A DNA stretch of 64,000 nucleotides from Paenibacillus sp. KS-LC4 (GCF_036894955.1 NZ_CP145905.1:3986501-4050500), one strand, 5' to 3'; counted from the stretch's first letter, positions 28,585-38,155 are shown. Notes: a model not told the origin generated them from the letters alone. Made by a program: numbers and translations.

Positions 28585-29258
28585 TAAATAAACAATCCGC
28601 CGATCAAGCTCATAAAATCGGCTGCCAATTTCTGCGAAAAATTAAGAATCGGGCTAATGGTCACCGCGCGAAGCGGTGGAATAAACAACAGCAGCAGGAA
28701 AATAATAATGCCCCATTGCATGTTTTGCTCCATTTTATAGCCGACTTTAAGCGGTACAAGATTTTGAATGATCCGGTAGCCGTCAAGCGGCGGCAATGGA
28801 ATCAAATTGAAAATAAACAGTAAAAAGTTAAGCGATATGAAATAAGAGAAAAATACTTGCAGAGCATCCTGTACGCCAATGGAGCCCATATGGTACAGTC
28901 CTGTCTTAATGCTGACATAATAAAGAATGATGCCAAGCAGCCCGAGCACAAAGTTGCTAAGCGGACCTGCCGCTGTCACAATAACGCCCATTAAGCGTGG
29001 ATGCTTAAAACGATTCTGGTTTACCGGTACAGGCTTGGCCCAGCCAAAGCCTGCAAGCAAAATTAAAATCATCCCCAGCACATCCAAATGAACGCGCGGA
29101 TTCAGCGTTACCCTGCCTGCATCATAAGCTGTATTGTCACCGAACTTGTAGGCTGTGTAGGCATGCGCAAACTCGTGCACGGTGAAGGCAATAATAAGCA
29201 CAAGCACAGCAAACGGCAATTCAGCTGTCGGATAAGCAAACCAACCTTCCATACTCAT
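28584..29258 (-). CDS. Site-2 protease family metalloprotease (M50)
   Basis: A small integral-membrane zinc metalloprotease of the M50 YwhC-like type, which cleaves substrates inside the membrane. The zinc motif HEFAHAYTAYKFGD (His-Glu-x2-His) lies in the first helix at about 28, and the second metal motif is NLIPLPPLDGYRI near 150. The 224-residue protein has no PDZ domain, so it is the short class with unknown targets. The start at 29258 overlaps the prmA stop (ATGA), implying coupling; Met at 29252 is the alternative. Confidence 0.92.
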   Translation of the reverse strand: MSMEGWFAYPTAELPFAVLVLIIAFTVHEFAHAYTAYKFGDNTAYDAGRVTLNPRVHLDVLGMILILLAGFGWAKPVPVNQNRFKHPRLMGVIVTAAGPLSNFVLGLLGIILYYVSIKTGLYHMGSIGVQDALQVFFSYFISLNFLLFIFNLIPLPPLDGYRIIQNLVPLKVGYKMEQNMQWGIIIFLLLLFIPPLRAVTISPILNFSQKLAADFMSLIGGLFI

Positions 29259-30253
29259 TCCGTTACCTGTGGCTTGCGTGCTACGAACACAATCCAATCT
29301 TCATTGCGGCGTGTTTCCTCCACGATAAAGCCGGCCTTTACAAGCCCTTGCTGGACAAGCTCTTCCTTGTTTTTATAAATGCCGGAGGAAATATATAGCC
29401 CGCCCGGTTTCAATGCTTCATAAACCTCATCAATAAACAGCATAATAATTTCTGCTAAAATATTCGCAACGACCAGATCGACGGGCACCGAAACGGCCGT
29501 GGTTTCGTTAGAGCCTACAGCGCCGCGCGCCCCTTTGCCGCCTAAAACGCCAAGCAGGTCGCTAAGCTTAATTTCCACTTGCTGCTCAAGGCCGTTCAAG
29601 CGAACATTTTCCGTTGCACTCGACACAGCCACAGGGTCAAGATCAAGCGCAAGCACACGGCTTGCTCCTAGTCTGCAAGCACCAATTGCTAAAATGCCTG
29701 AGCCTGTGCCCACATCAATGATTTCCTCGCCGCCCTTAATGACAGATTCCAGTGTCTGCAAGCAGAGTGAGGTCGTCGGATGAGTTCCTGTTCCAAATGC
29801 CATGCCTGGATCAAGCTCAATGATTTTCTCATTTGGCCCAGCTTCGTACTCTTCCCAGGTCGGTTTAATCGTTAGAGTTTCCGATACTTTAAGCGGCTTA
29901 AAATATTGCTTCCAGGCCGTCGCCCAATCCTCTTCATCTACCATTTGCGACGTTATTTCATAATCGCCTGGATCAATGCCGAATTCGCGCAGTTGCTCAA
30001 TCGGTGCTACAAGCTCAGCCTTCAAAGCGTCAATATCTGTTCCTTCTGCAAAATACCCCTTAATAACGGCCTGTCCTTCCGGAATATCATTCAGCGGTGT
30101 CTCATACCACTGACCGAGGGACGTGTCCCGTTCTTTGTTCAGCGTGCCGGACTCTTCAATGGAAACCCCGTCCGCATCCCGCTCATGCAAAAAATTAGAA
30201 ATCATCTCAATCGCTTGCTCCGTCGTCGAGATTGTAAGTTCATGCCATTTCAT
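29255..30253 (-). CDS. prmA: Ribosomal protein L11 methyltransferase
   Basis: PrmA trimethylates ribosomal protein L11 using S-adenosylmethionine. The 332-residue product starts MKWHELTISTTEQAIEMI, typical of the N-terminal substrate domain, has ELDPGMAFGTGTHPTT before the Rossmann fold, then the SAM motif IDVGTGSGILAIGA and VVANILAEII. A glycine-rich insertion (GGKGARGAVGSNETTAVS) of about 20 residues sits between beta strands, longer than in B. subtilis. A terminator lies upstream, so it should have its own promoter despite its place after the dnaJ operon. Confidence 0.95.
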   Translation of the reverse strand: MKWHELTISTTEQAIEMISNFLHERDADGVSIEESGTLNKERDTSLGQWYETPLNDIPEGQAVIKGYFAEGTDIDALKAELVAPIEQLREFGIDPGDYEITSQMVDEEDWATAWKQYFKPLKVSETLTIKPTWEEYEAGPNEKIIELDPGMAFGTGTHPTTSLCLQTLESVIKGGEEIIDVGTGSGILAIGACRLGASRVLALDLDPVAVSSATENVRLNGLEQQVEIKLSDLLGVLGGKGARGAVGSNETTAVSVPVDLVVANILAEIIMLFIDEVYEALKPGGLYISSGIYKNKEELVQQGLVKAGFIVEETRRNEDWIVFVARKPQVTE

Positions 30254-30391
30254 TTGCTTCTACGCCTCCAGTGTGAAAAACTAACATCTATTGTACACCA
30301 ATCCGCATTGATGCACAAAATATGTATTTGAAAATGCGATAAACCTGCTATTTCACAGCCTTACCAGCCATTAAATCCTCTTTTGTGCATA

Positions 30392-30430
30392 GTAAAAAGA
30401 GAGGACAGGCTGCTTTTCCCTGTCCTCTCC
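30392..30430 (-). terminator. Terminator of the hrcA-dnaJ operon
   Basis: GAGAGGACAGG (30399-30409) pairs with CCTGTCCTCTC (30419-30429). On the minus strand this 11-bp perfect stem is followed by TTTTT, a classic intrinsic terminator separating dnaJ and its small follower from prmA. Confidence 0.88.
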
Positions 30431-30466
30431 GCCTGCAAATGCCATAACTGGCTATACATGGCCTGG

Positions 30467-30661
30467 TTACATCAATAGCTCCATAATTCCGCCAGCATCC
30501 TCAATTAGGCGAAGTGCCCTGTCCTTGATATGCTCTTCAAGTATCGCGGTAAGTGCCGAACTGTCTGCCTGTCCATCTACACGAAGCGCCTGCAGCTTGC
30601 GCAGCGCTCCTTGTGCCGCCTCAGAATGCTCAAATACAGCACGTACGTGTTGATCAGCCAT
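30467..30661 (-). CDS. Hypothetical small protein after dnaJ
   Basis: No family recognised. The 64-residue product is predicted helical, with KLQALRVDGQADSSALTAIL and a C-terminal LRLIEDAGGIMELLM. The start at 30661 is chosen because an AAGGAGG site lies 11 bases upstream; the frame is open 32 codons further without one. It sits 134 bases after dnaJ and just before the operon terminator, so it is probably co-transcribed with the heat-shock genes. A general stress or chaperone-linked role is only inference. Confidence 0.65.
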   Translation of the reverse strand: MADQHVRAVFEHSEAAQGALRKLQALRVDGQADSSALTAILEEHIKDRALRLIEDAGGIMELLM

Positions 30662-30794
30662 AATAGGCCTAGCCTCCTTCTTCGTATAGATAAGCGGCAA
30701 TCCACCGCCCTGCTTCCTACTTCGATAGAATGGAAAACCAGCGCCATTATTATTCATTTTTTCACAAGCCTCCAGAAAAAAAGACGATCCGCGC

Positions 30795-31922
30795 TTATTC
30801 GCCGCGGAACGCCTTTTTCATCCGTTCAAAAATCGACTCGTGATTTTCTGCTGTTTCTGCCGGAGCGGAGCCTGAAACGCCGCCAAACTGGCGAAGCAAT
30901 TCTTTCTGTTCATCCGTCAGCTTCTGCGGCGTAACGACCGTTACTTTAACATGCTGGTCGCCCTGTCCATATCCGCGCAGCTTTGGAACGCCTTTGCCCT
31001 TCAGGCGGAAATACGTGCCCGTCTGGGTGCCGGCAGGAATTTTCAACTTGATTTTCTCCGTCAGCGTCGGAATTTCGATTTCATCACCAAGCGCTGCCTG
31101 AACGAAGGAAAGAGGAACCTCGCAATAAATATCGTCGTTTTCACGTTCGAAAAACTCATGTGCTCTTACGCGAATAACGATATACAAATCGCCCGCAGGA
31201 CCGCCGCGTTGACCAGCCTCACCTTCGCCGGACAAACGGATTTGTGCCCCTTCATCAACGCCAGCTGGGATTTTAACAGTAATTTTACGCTGTTTTTTCA
31301 CTTTGCCTGCGCCATGACAAGTTCCGCATTTATCTTTGATTACGCGGCCCGTTCCGCTACAGTTAGAGCAAGCACGACGGTTGACCATTCGGCCGAACGG
31401 CGTATTTTGTACAACCTCCTGCTGACCAGTACCGCTACATACGGAGCAAGTATCCGGCTTCGTTCCTGGTTTCGCTCCAGAGCCGCTACAGGTATCACAA
31501 TTCTCGGTACGCGGAATCGTAATTTCCGTTTCCTTGCCGAATACCGCTTCCTTGAAATCAATCGTCATCGTATATTGCAAATCGCTGCCGCGCTGCGGCG
31601 CGTTCGGGTCACGACGGCCACCGCCGCCACCAAAGAACATATCAAAAATATCGCCAAAGCCGCCGCCGTCAAAACCGCCAGCTCCGCCGCCCATGCCCTG
31701 ATTCGGGTCAACATGCCCGTATCGGTCGTAGGTTGAGCGTTTGCCATCGTCACTCAGCACGTCGTAAGCTTCCTTAACTTCCTTAAACTGCGTTTCGGCA
31801 TCAGCTGCCTTGTTGACGTCGGGATGATACTTTCGCGCAAGCTGACGGTACGATTTCTTAATGTCATCCGCTGAAGCATCCTTGCCTAAACCCAAAACCT
31901 CATAATAATCTCTTTTTGACAA
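30795..31922 (-). CDS. dnaJ: Chaperone DnaJ
   Basis: The Hsp40 cochaperone that stimulates DnaK ATP hydrolysis and delivers substrates. The 375 residues comprise the J domain with the YHPDVN motif near 32-37, a Gly/Phe-rich linker ([16 protein letters not shown]), four zinc repeats ([32 protein letters not shown]) and the C-terminal substrate domains. It starts with TTG at 31922, 7 bases after a GGAGGTG ribosome site, an unusual start for this gene. It belongs to the CIRCE-controlled operon, with a 400-base structured spacer after dnaK. Confidence 0.97.
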   Translation of the reverse strand: MSKRDYYEVLGLGKDASADDIKKSYRQLARKYHPDVNKAADAETQFKEVKEAYDVLSDDGKRSTYDRYGHVDPNQGMGGGAGGFDGGGFGDIFDMFFGGGGGRRDPNAPQRGSDLQYTMTIDFKEAVFGKETEITIPRTENCDTCSGSGAKPGTKPDTCSVCSGTGQQEVVQNTPFGRMVNRRACSNCSGTGRVIKDKCGTCHGAGKVKKQRKITVKIPAGVDEGAQIRLSGEGEAGQRGGPAGDLYIVIRVRAHEFFERENDDIYCEVPLSFVQAALGDEIEIPTLTEKIKLKIPAGTQTGTYFRLKGKGVPKLRGYGQGDQHVKVTVVTPQKLTDEQKELLRQFGGVSGSAPAETAENHESIFERMKKAFRGE

Positions 31923-32325
31923 ACGGTATCACCTCCGCCCATAAATGTGTTGGATAAGCTTGACGAAAGAAAGTGGTATGTGCGCCGTGGTCGCCACTGC
32001 GATAAAGGTTGGACTTTCGGCCGCTGTTGTTTTCTGATTTCTTGAATTTTGACCCCTTTAGAGGTTGAAATCCGAAAACAAAGGCGGACGCTAGGCTTAT
32101 GCTTACAAAGCTGCTTTTCTACGAAAAGCTGTAGCTCTCTCCAGCTCCAACCTTTCTCTCCGTTACTCCCTGCTTCATAATATTTCTTTCGTTCAACTTA
32201 TCCTTTTTAAAAAATTATAGCTTCGTCTCAACTTCTCGTCGAAGCTTTTTTTATATACTTCAATCATGGAACAAGGTCAAAGACAGGGGGAAGCCCTGTC
32301 CTTGACCTCTTCCGCGCTTACAAGC
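31923..32325 (-). other. Structured dnaK-dnaJ spacer without a gene
   Basis: Over 400 bases with no supported ORF. Three potential hairpins are visible: one where TGTTTTC-GATTTC (about 32030) pairs across a 25-base loop with GAAATC-GAAAACA (to about 32089), flanked by CCGC/GCGG; one of AGCTGCTTTT/GAAAAGCTGTAGCT type near 32110-32140; and a terminator-like hairpin at 32219-32246. They read equally on the minus strand, as part of the operon transcript. Confidence 0.6.
32215..32253. terminator. Terminator-like hairpin after dnaK
   Basis: AGCTTCG (32219-32225) pairs with CGAAGCT (32240-32246). It is followed by a run of seven T on the plus strand and by ATAATTTTTT on the minus strand. On the minus strand it lies about 80 bases after the dnaK stop and could end part of the hrcA-grpE-dnaK transcripts before dnaJ. 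Confidence 0.6.
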
Positions 32326-34155
32326 TTAGTTTTTGTCGTCAACTACTTCGTAGTCAGCGTCAACCACATTGTCCTTGCCTTTTGCTGCTTCTGGCTGTTC
32401 GCCTTCTGCGCCCGGCTGTCCAGCCGCTTGCTCATACAGCTTCACGGAAAGCTGTTGAACAATTTCAGTCAGCTCATCAGAAGCTGCTTTAATTTCTTCA
32501 AGATTATCGGTAGCAAGCGAAGCCGTTACTTTTTCTTTCGCAGCGTTTGCTTTTTCGATTTCTTCTGGCGCTACTTTATCGCCAAGATCTTTAATCGTTT
32601 TGTCTACCGAGTATACGAGTTGGTCAGCGTTGTTTTTCGCTTCTACAAGCTCACGGCGTTTGCGGTCTTCTTCCGCATTCAGCTCGGCATCCTTCATCAT
32701 TTTTTCAATTTCCTCGTCACTCAGACCGCTTGAGGAAGTGATTGTAATTTTTTGGCTTTTTCCAGTACCTTTATCCAGTGCAGATACGTTAACGATACCG
32801 TTCGCATCGATGTCAAAAGTAACTTCGATTTGCGGTACGCCGCGCGGTGCAAGAGGAATATCGCTAAGAGTGAAACGACCCAGCGTTTTGTTGCCCGCTG
32901 CCATCTCGCGCTCGCCTTGCAGGACGTGAATTTCAACGCCTGGCTGATTGTCAGCATAAGTCGAGAAAACTTGCGATTTGCTCGTTGGAATCGTTGTATT
33001 GCGGTCGATCATTTTCGTGAAGACGCCGCCTGCTGTTTCGATACCAAGGGACAATGGAGTAACGTCAAGCAATACAACGTCCTTCACATCGCCAGTCAAT
33101 ACGCCTGCTTGAACAGCCGCGCCCAAAGCAACAACCTCATCCGGGTTAACGCCTTTGTGCGGTTCTTTGCCGATTAGTTTTTTAACCGCTTCTTGAACGG
33201 CAGGAATACGCGTCGAACCACCAACAAGAACGACTTTGTCGATTTGGCTTGCGGATAGACCGGAATCGCTCAGCGCTTGACGAGTTGGCTTCAGCGTGCG
33301 CTCTACGAGGTCAGCTGCCAGCTCTTCAAATTTTGCACGAGTCAGGTTCGTTTCCATATGCTGAGGAACACCATCTACCATAGTAATAAACGGCAGGGAA
33401 ATCGTTGTCGACATAACGCCGGACAATTCTTTCTTCGCTTTTTCAGCAGCATCCTTCAAACGTTGTACAGCCGCTTTATCTTTGGAAAGGTCTGCGCCTT
33501 GCTCTTTTTTGAATTCAGCTACAAGGTGATCGATAATGACTTGGTCAAAATCGTCGCCGCCCAGCTTGTTGTCGCCGCTTGTTGCTTTAACTTCGAAGAA
33601 GCCATCGCCAAGCTCAAGGATCGATACGTCGAATGTACCGCCGCCAAGGTCATAAACAAGAATCGTTTGATCTTCTGTTTTCTCAAGGCCGTAAGCAAGA
33701 GCTGCTGCTGTCGGCTCGTTGACGATACGAAGAACTTCCAAACCTGCGATTTTACCAGCATCTTTTGTTGCTTGACGCTGGCTGTCGTTGAAGTAAGCAG
33801 GAACCGTAATAACGGCTTGCGTTACAGTTTGACCTAAGTAAGCTTCTGCATCGGACTTCAGCTTTTGCAAAATGATTGCGGAAATTTCTTGTGGCGAATA
33901 ATCTTTGCCATCAATGCTTTCCTTATGGTTTGTACCAATATGACGCTTGATCGAAATAATCGTGCGGTCAGGGTTAGTGATCGCTTGGCGCTTCGCGCTT
34001 TCACCGACGATACGCTCGCCGTCTTTTTTGAAGCCAACGACCGAAGGGGTTGTACGGCTGCCTTCCGGGTTAGGAATAACGACAGCTTCGCCGCCCTCCA
34101 TTACTGCAACGCAAGAGTTTGTTGTACCAAGGTCGATACCGATTACTTTACTCAT
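32326..34155 (-). CDS. dnaK: Chaperone DnaK (Hsp70)
   Basis: The ATP-driven Hsp70 chaperone. The 609-residue protein begins [15 protein letters not shown], has the nucleotide-binding signatures [11 protein letters not shown] and [14 protein letters not shown], the interdomain linker [15 protein letters not shown], a substrate domain and a helical lid, and ends in a disordered acidic tail ([13 protein letters not shown]). Like other Gram-positive DnaK proteins it lacks the 23-residue ATPase-domain segment found in E. coli, judging by its length. The start has an AAGGAGGAAA site. It is in the CIRCE-regulated operon. Confidence 0.98.
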   Translation of the reverse strand: MSKVIGIDLGTTNSCVAVMEGGEAVVIPNPEGSRTTPSVVGFKKDGERIVGESAKRQAITNPDRTIISIKRHIGTNHKESIDGKDYSPQEISAIILQKLKSDAEAYLGQTVTQAVITVPAYFNDSQRQATKDAGKIAGLEVLRIVNEPTAAALAYGLEKTEDQTILVYDLGGGTFDVSILELGDGFFEVKATSGDNKLGGDDFDQVIIDHLVAEFKKEQGADLSKDKAAVQRLKDAAEKAKKELSGVMSTTISLPFITMVDGVPQHMETNLTRAKFEELAADLVERTLKPTRQALSDSGLSASQIDKVVLVGGSTRIPAVQEAVKKLIGKEPHKGVNPDEVVALGAAVQAGVLTGDVKDVVLLDVTPLSLGIETAGGVFTKMIDRNTTIPTSKSQVFSTYADNQPGVEIHVLQGEREMAAGNKTLGRFTLSDIPLAPRGVPQIEVTFDIDANGIVNVSALDKGTGKSQKITITSSSGLSDEEIEKMMKDAELNAEEDRKRRELVEAKNNADQLVYSVDKTIKDLGDKVAPEEIEKANAAKEKVTASLATDNLEEIKAASDELTEIVQQLSVKLYEQAAGQPGAEGEQPEAAKGKDNVVDADYEVVDDKN

Positions 34156-34219
34156 CGTGAATTTCCTCCTTATAATGGTTCTTCATTTCAAGCCTTCTAT
34201 TATCAAAGGAAAATATCGG

Positions 34220-34774
34220 TTAGCCGCTCACCTTAACCATTGCCGGACGGAGAACCTTCTCCTTCAGCATATAGCCTTTTTGAACTTCCTCCACAATAAT
34301 TCCTTCTTCATATTCATCGGATTCCACCGTCATAATCGCCTGATGGAAGTCAGGGTTAAAAGCTTCTCCAACGACATTCATCGCCGTGAGACCTTCCTGC
34401 TCCAGCGTTTGTAGCAATTGGCGGAAAATCATGTCCACGCCTTTCGCAAGCGCCTCTACGTCACCATTAACGGAAACAGCTGCAGTAGCGCGATCGAAGT
34501 TGTCAACAACCGGCAGCAGCTCTGTAACGAGCTTCATCGACGCATAACGCGCCAGCTCTTCCCTTTCCTTAATGGAACGACGACGGAAGTTGTCAAAGTC
34601 CGCTTGTGTGCGAAGGTAGCGCTGCTGGCTCTCTTCAAGCTGCTTCTCAAGCTCTGCATAACGCGCATCCACTGCTTCAGCTTCTTCTTGTCCAGCTTCA
34701 GCCGTTTCTTGCGATTCGACAGTCTCGTCTGCCACTAGCTCCTCAACCACATCATTTTGTTGCTCTTTACTCAC
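34220..34774 (-). CDS. grpE: Nucleotide exchange factor GrpE
   Basis: GrpE releases ADP from DnaK. The 184-residue protein has an acidic disordered N-terminus, a long coiled-coil helix (YAELEKQLEESQQRYLRTQ) and the DnaK-binding head with FDNFRRRSIKERE, LLPVVDNFDRA and a terminal beta domain with VLRPAMVKVS. The start is GTG at 34774, six bases after AAGGAGGTG; a TTG six codons upstream would be inside the ribosome site. It lies between hrcA (40 bases) and dnaK (64 bases). Confidence 0.96.
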   Translation of the reverse strand: MSKEQQNDVVEELVADETVESQETAEAGQEEAEAVDARYAELEKQLEESQQRYLRTQADFDNFRRRSIKEREELARYASMKLVTELLPVVDNFDRATAAVSVNGDVEALAKGVDMIFRQLLQTLEQEGLTAMNVVGEAFNPDFHQAIMTVESDEYEEGIIVEEVQKGYMLKEKVLRPAMVKVSG

Positions 34775-34814
34775 CCTATTCACCTCCTTCAAATGCCGCT
34801 AAAGCATAGCTTCA

Positions 34815-35840
34815 TCATTTATACCAGCGGGCCAAAAATGCAGCCATATCCTTAGAAATCATATCCACCAAGCTCATTACCTTGCCATACTCCATCCGCG
34901 TGGGACCAAGAATGCCGATTGTACCGAGCGGCTGTCCGTCAACCGAATAAGAAGCGGTAATCAAGCTGCAGCTGGCAATCGCCAGATTATCATTTTCCGT
35001 CCCAATGCGCACTTGTATGCCTGAAGGCAAGGAGGAAAACATTTTCATCACAGCTGGCGTTTCTTCCAGCAAATCCAAAATCGTTTTTACCTTGTCAACA
35101 TCTTTGAATTCCGGCTGCGTCAGCATGTTCGTCGTTCCACTTAGAAACAGGCGATGATCGTTATCCGGCTGCAACGCCTGATCCAGTACGCTCAGCACTT
35201 CCTCGCAATGATCAACGTAACGCTCAAGCTCCTGACCGACCTCAAGATAAAGCTTTGATTTCAAGCGAACTAACGGAATGCCGACAAGCTTCGTATTCAA
35301 AATATGGACGACCTTCTCCAGCTCCTCCATCTTCACCTCAGACGGCAGCGTAATCGTGCGATTCTCGACGCGCCCTGTATTGGTGACAATGATGGCAACC
35401 GCAGAACGCTCATCCAGCGGCACAAGGCTGAAATGCTTCAGCGATGTATTGAACAGCTCCGGTCCCAGCAAAATCGACGTGTAATTCGTCAGGCTGGATA
35501 ATATAGATGCTGCATGCTGAATAACCTGCTCCATCTGGCTCATCTGCTCAGTGAAAAAAGAACGAACCTTCGTCATATCCGCATCATCGAGCTCTTCCAT
35601 CCTCATGAGATGATCGACATAATAGCGGTAGCCTTTAGTAGAAGGAATCCGTCCTGCCGACGTATGCGGCTGCTCCAGAAAACCAAGCTCCTCCAAATCC
35701 GCCATTTCATTACGAATGGTAGCCGGGCTGAAGCCAACATCACCGCGCTTAGAAATACTGCGTGAACCGACCGGCTCGGCCGAGCGGATATAATCATCTA
35801 CGATAGCTGTTAAAATCATTCGTTGTCTATCCGTCAACAT
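34815..35840 (-). CDS. hrcA: Heat-inducible transcription repressor HrcA
   Basis: HrcA represses class I heat-shock genes by binding CIRCE and is itself kept active by GroEL. The 341-residue product has an N-terminal winged helix (LTDRQRMILTAIVDDYI, PVGSRSISKRGDVGFSPATIRNEM), the helix LEELGFLEQPHTSAGRIPS and a C-terminal sensing domain. The start at 35840 follows GGAGGG by 7 bases; upstream Met codons lie in the ribosome site. A perfect CIRCE sits 32 bases upstream, so the operon is autoregulated. Confidence 0.97.
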   Translation of the reverse strand: MLTDRQRMILTAIVDDYIRSAEPVGSRSISKRGDVGFSPATIRNEMADLEELGFLEQPHTSAGRIPSTKGYRYYVDHLMRMEELDDADMTKVRSFFTEQMSQMEQVIQHAASILSSLTNYTSILLGPELFNTSLKHFSLVPLDERSAVAIIVTNTGRVENRTITLPSEVKMEELEKVVHILNTKLVGIPLVRLKSKLYLEVGQELERYVDHCEEVLSVLDQALQPDNDHRLFLSGTTNMLTQPEFKDVDKVKTILDLLEETPAVMKMFSSLPSGIQVRIGTENDNLAIASCSLITASYSVDGQPLGTIGILGPTRMEYGKVMSLVDMISKDMAAFLARWYK

Positions 35841-35871
35841 GCGCATTCCCTCCAAGTCATCGGCTTTGTCA

Positions 35872-35898
35872 TTAGCACTCGTCTTGATTGAGTGCTAA
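35872..35898. promoter_or_regulatory. CIRCE operator
   Basis: A perfect 9-9-9 inverted repeat, TTAGCACTC-N9-GAGTGCTAA, matching the HrcA-binding CIRCE consensus exactly. It lies between the hrcA promoter and start codon, where bound HrcA would block transcription of hrcA-grpE-dnaK-dnaJ. Confidence 0.97.
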
Positions 35899-35906
35899 TC
35901 GTTAAT

Positions 35907-35958
35907 ACAAAAATACCAAACCCGCTTGAGCATTGTCAAGTGAGTTTGGCATTTTTAG
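35907..35958. terminator. Inverted repeat overlapping the hrcA promoter
   Basis: Arms of about 19 bases (AAATGCCAAACTCACTTGA on the minus strand and TCAAGCGGGTTTGGTATTT) pair with three mismatches. T-rich flanks occur on both sides. It looks like a bidirectional terminator whose distal arm and T run also supply the hrcA -10 element. Confidence 0.6.
35910..35939 (-). promoter_or_regulatory. SigmaA promoter of the hrcA operon
   Basis: On the minus strand TTGACA (35934-35939) and TATTTT (35910-35915) are 18 bases apart. The CIRCE starts 12 bases downstream of the -10, right over the expected start point. The -35 lies within the loop region of an inverted repeat. Confidence 0.82.
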
Positions 35959-36035
35959 TTAGCCTATTTTATTTTTAGCCACTTATTTAGGTCAAGTATC
36001 CAGCTATGGGTGGGTTTAGACAAGGGATCGCTTCC

Positions 36036-36220
36036 TTTTTTATGGACTGAGCTTCCGCTATTTTGAATTTCGATCCCATTTCTGGCTTTAAGCGGACAGG
36101 AGATCCACTATTGCCTGCATTATTTACTCAAAATGACGATAGGTAACACATTAGCGGCGCATGAGTCCGCAACCTAAGCCAAAGCAGCAATTATAATAAA
36201 TTAGCGGCTGGTGTGTCCTA
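36036..36220. repeat. Dispersed intergenic repeat, family 2, copy A
   Basis: This copy resembles 47767-47960 over about 190 bases. The left end carries GGACTGAGCTTCCGCTA, the middle GCGGACAGGAGATCC and the right end TAGCGGCGCATGAGTCCGC, so the ends are inverted; a partial extra module (TTAGCGGCTGGTGTGTCC) follows at about 36200. It lies in a gene-free stretch of about 500 bases upstream of hrcA. The flank at 36242-36270 also holds a short 8-bp repeat (TGTATCTT-like). Confidence 0.8.
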
Positions 36221-36349
36221 TAGGACTGCCTTCGTGTCACCTTGCATCTTTGTATCTTTATATCTTTGTGAATGAAACATGTCCCTGAAGCGAGCAGCAA
36301 GAAGCTGTCACTTGGCAAGAACGAATTTTAGTAATGGAAGTACAAGCCG

Positions 36350-36829
36350 CTATTCCAGCTCTCTCAGCACAGCGATTTCATCGCAAGCATTTTGCTTCGG
36401 ACAATTGACGCAATCGGTCCATACCTTTTCCGGGAAAATTTCTTTATCGACGACCGTAAACCCATTCCGCAGAAAAAAAGCGACCTCATACGTCAGCGCC
36501 ATTACCTTCGTAATGCCCTGTTCCTTCGCCGCAGCGAGCAAGCCGTCAACGAGCTTGCTGCCTATGCCCAGACCCTTGTAGCCATCCGACATCCCCAGTG
36601 ACCGGATCTCCACCAAATTATCGCCGAGCTTCGTCAGTGAGCCGCAGCCGACTACCTGGTCGCCTACTTCCGCTACAATAAAAGAATTTATCGAATACTC
36701 AAGCATATACCGGGTACGGGGCAGCATGATCCCTTTCTCTGCATAGCCTTGAATTAAATCAAACAATACGTCAACATCATCTTTGGTTGCTTTTCTGCAC
36801 ACTGCCTGCAAGCTGTCCATTAGTTTCAT
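36350..36829 (-). CDS. GNAT N-acetyltransferase, NAGS-like
   Basis: A 159-residue GNAT acetyltransferase with acetyl-CoA loop GYKGLGIGSKLVDGLL. The C-terminal DCVNCPKQNACDE with spaced cysteines and the FPEKVWTDC stretch resemble short N-acetylglutamate synthases, enzymes that start arginine synthesis, so that function is possible but not proved. The start at 36829 has a GGGGGAG ribosome site; a frame from 36901 lacks one. It lies between hemW and hrcA with no shared operon evident. Confidence 0.82.
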   Translation of the reverse strand: MKLMDSLQAVCRKATKDDVDVLFDLIQGYAEKGIMLPRTRYMLEYSINSFIVAEVGDQVVGCGSLTKLGDNLVEIRSLGMSDGYKGLGIGSKLVDGLLAAAKEQGITKVMALTYEVAFFLRNGFTVVDKEIFPEKVWTDCVNCPKQNACDEIAVLRELE

Positions 36830-36939
36830 GCTGCTCCCCCCATCCGGTGCTTGTTTCATCACCCTAATCACATCATTGAATAAATATACAACATCACGCA
36901 TGTTTTCTCAATAGGTAATTTAAAAAACGGTTCATATTA

Positions 36940-36981
36940 ATTTTCATAACTGTCCAGCTACATTTTCATAACTGTCCAGCT
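36940..36981. repeat. Short 20-bp direct repeat, two copies
   Basis: ATTTTCATAACTGTCCAGCT occurs at 36940-36959 and 36962-36981. It sits immediately downstream of the hemW stop in a small intergenic gap; no function is apparent. Confidence 0.85.
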
Positions 36982-36985
36982 CTAG

Positions 36986-38155
36986 CTAAACTTCCAAACC
37001 AATAAACGAACCAAACACCTCGTTGCCAAGCAATACGCCTTTATCCGTCAGCCGATAACCCGTACCACGCTCATCCTCTAAGCGCTCCAGCAGGCCATCA
37101 TGCAAATGCTTGTCAATGATCGGGCCAAAGTAGCTTTCCAGCAGCTTCCCAGCAAACTGCCGGGTGAAATCAGCTGTCCGAATGCCATCGAGCAAGCGCA
37201 GGCCGACCATCATAAAGTCCTCCATCGCCTCTAGCTCGGAAATCGTCTCCGTATCAAGCCGCGGCAGACGCGACAGCGTAGCGTCGATATAGGGCTGTAC
37301 CCCCTTGATATTAACATGGCGCTCGCGATTTGCGTACCCATGCGCACCGGCTCCAAGTCCATAATAAGGCTCGTTGCGCCAGTAGGTTGAGTTATGCTTG
37401 CTCTCATAGCCTGGGCGTGCAAAATTGCTTATTTCATAATGCTGATAGCCGCCAGCCTTAAGCTGCTCAATCAGCAGCAAGTACATATTTAAATCCTCAT
37501 CCTCTGTCGGCAGCGGCAGCTCATTGCGCTCATACAGCTTGTGGAACAGCGTGTTTTCCTCCACTTTAAGGCTGTACAGCGAATAATGCGGCAGCTCAAG
37601 CGCTAGCGCCTTCTGCACGCTGTCCGCAAGCAGCTCAACCGTCTGCCCCGGCAAGCCAAACATGAGGTCGATCGACAAATTCGTGAAGCCTGCGGCTCTC
37701 GCGTTCTCCAAGCTGCGATATACATCCTCTACATTGTGAATGCGGCCGATACGCTCCAGCAGCGTATTATTAAACGATTGCACGCCAAAGCTGATCCGGT
37801 TCACCCCGCCAGCATACATCGCCGCAAGCTTATCAGCATCGGTCGTGCCGGGATTGGCCTCCATCGAAAACTCAACTTCTGGAGACAGCGGAAAATGCTT
37901 GCGGACAGCAGCGAGAAACCGCTCCATCTGCGGCGGTGTAAGCACCGTCGGCGTTCCCCCACCTACGAATACGGTGTCGATTTGCTCAGGCGGCAGCACA
38001 CTGATCGTCCGCTCCATTTCGCGCTCCAGCGCATCCAAATAATCGTCTACCGGCTGACCTTTCAGCACATAAGACGTAAAATCGCAGTAATGGCACTTAT
38101 TCGTACAAAAAGGGATATGAATATAAAGCGCTCGCGGCGCGTGATGAATCGTCAT
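36986..38155 (-). CDS. hemW: Radical SAM heme chaperone HemW
   Basis: HemW is a radical-SAM protein that binds heme and helps load it onto proteins; it was once called oxygen-independent coproporphyrinogen oxidase. The cluster motif CTNKCHYCDF (Cys-x3-Cys-x2-Cys) is near residue 18-27, preceded by LYIHIPF, and FVGGGTPTVL and MEANPGT follow. The start at 38155 (389 residues) follows AGGTG; a longer frame to 38200 has no ribosome site. It lies 116 bases after lepA, in the B. subtilis order. Confidence 0.95.
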   Translation of the reverse strand: MTIHHAPRALYIHIPFCTNKCHYCDFTSYVLKGQPVDDYLDALEREMERTISVLPPEQIDTVFVGGGTPTVLTPPQMERFLAAVRKHFPLSPEVEFSMEANPGTTDADKLAAMYAGGVNRISFGVQSFNNTLLERIGRIHNVEDVYRSLENARAAGFTNLSIDLMFGLPGQTVELLADSVQKALALELPHYSLYSLKVEENTLFHKLYERNELPLPTEDEDLNMYLLLIEQLKAGGYQHYEISNFARPGYESKHNSTYWRNEPYYGLGAGAHGYANRERHVNIKGVQPYIDATLSRLPRLDTETISELEAMEDFMMVGLRLLDGIRTADFTRQFAGKLLESYFGPIIDKHLHDGLLERLEDERGTGYRLTDKGVLLGNEVFGSFIGLEV

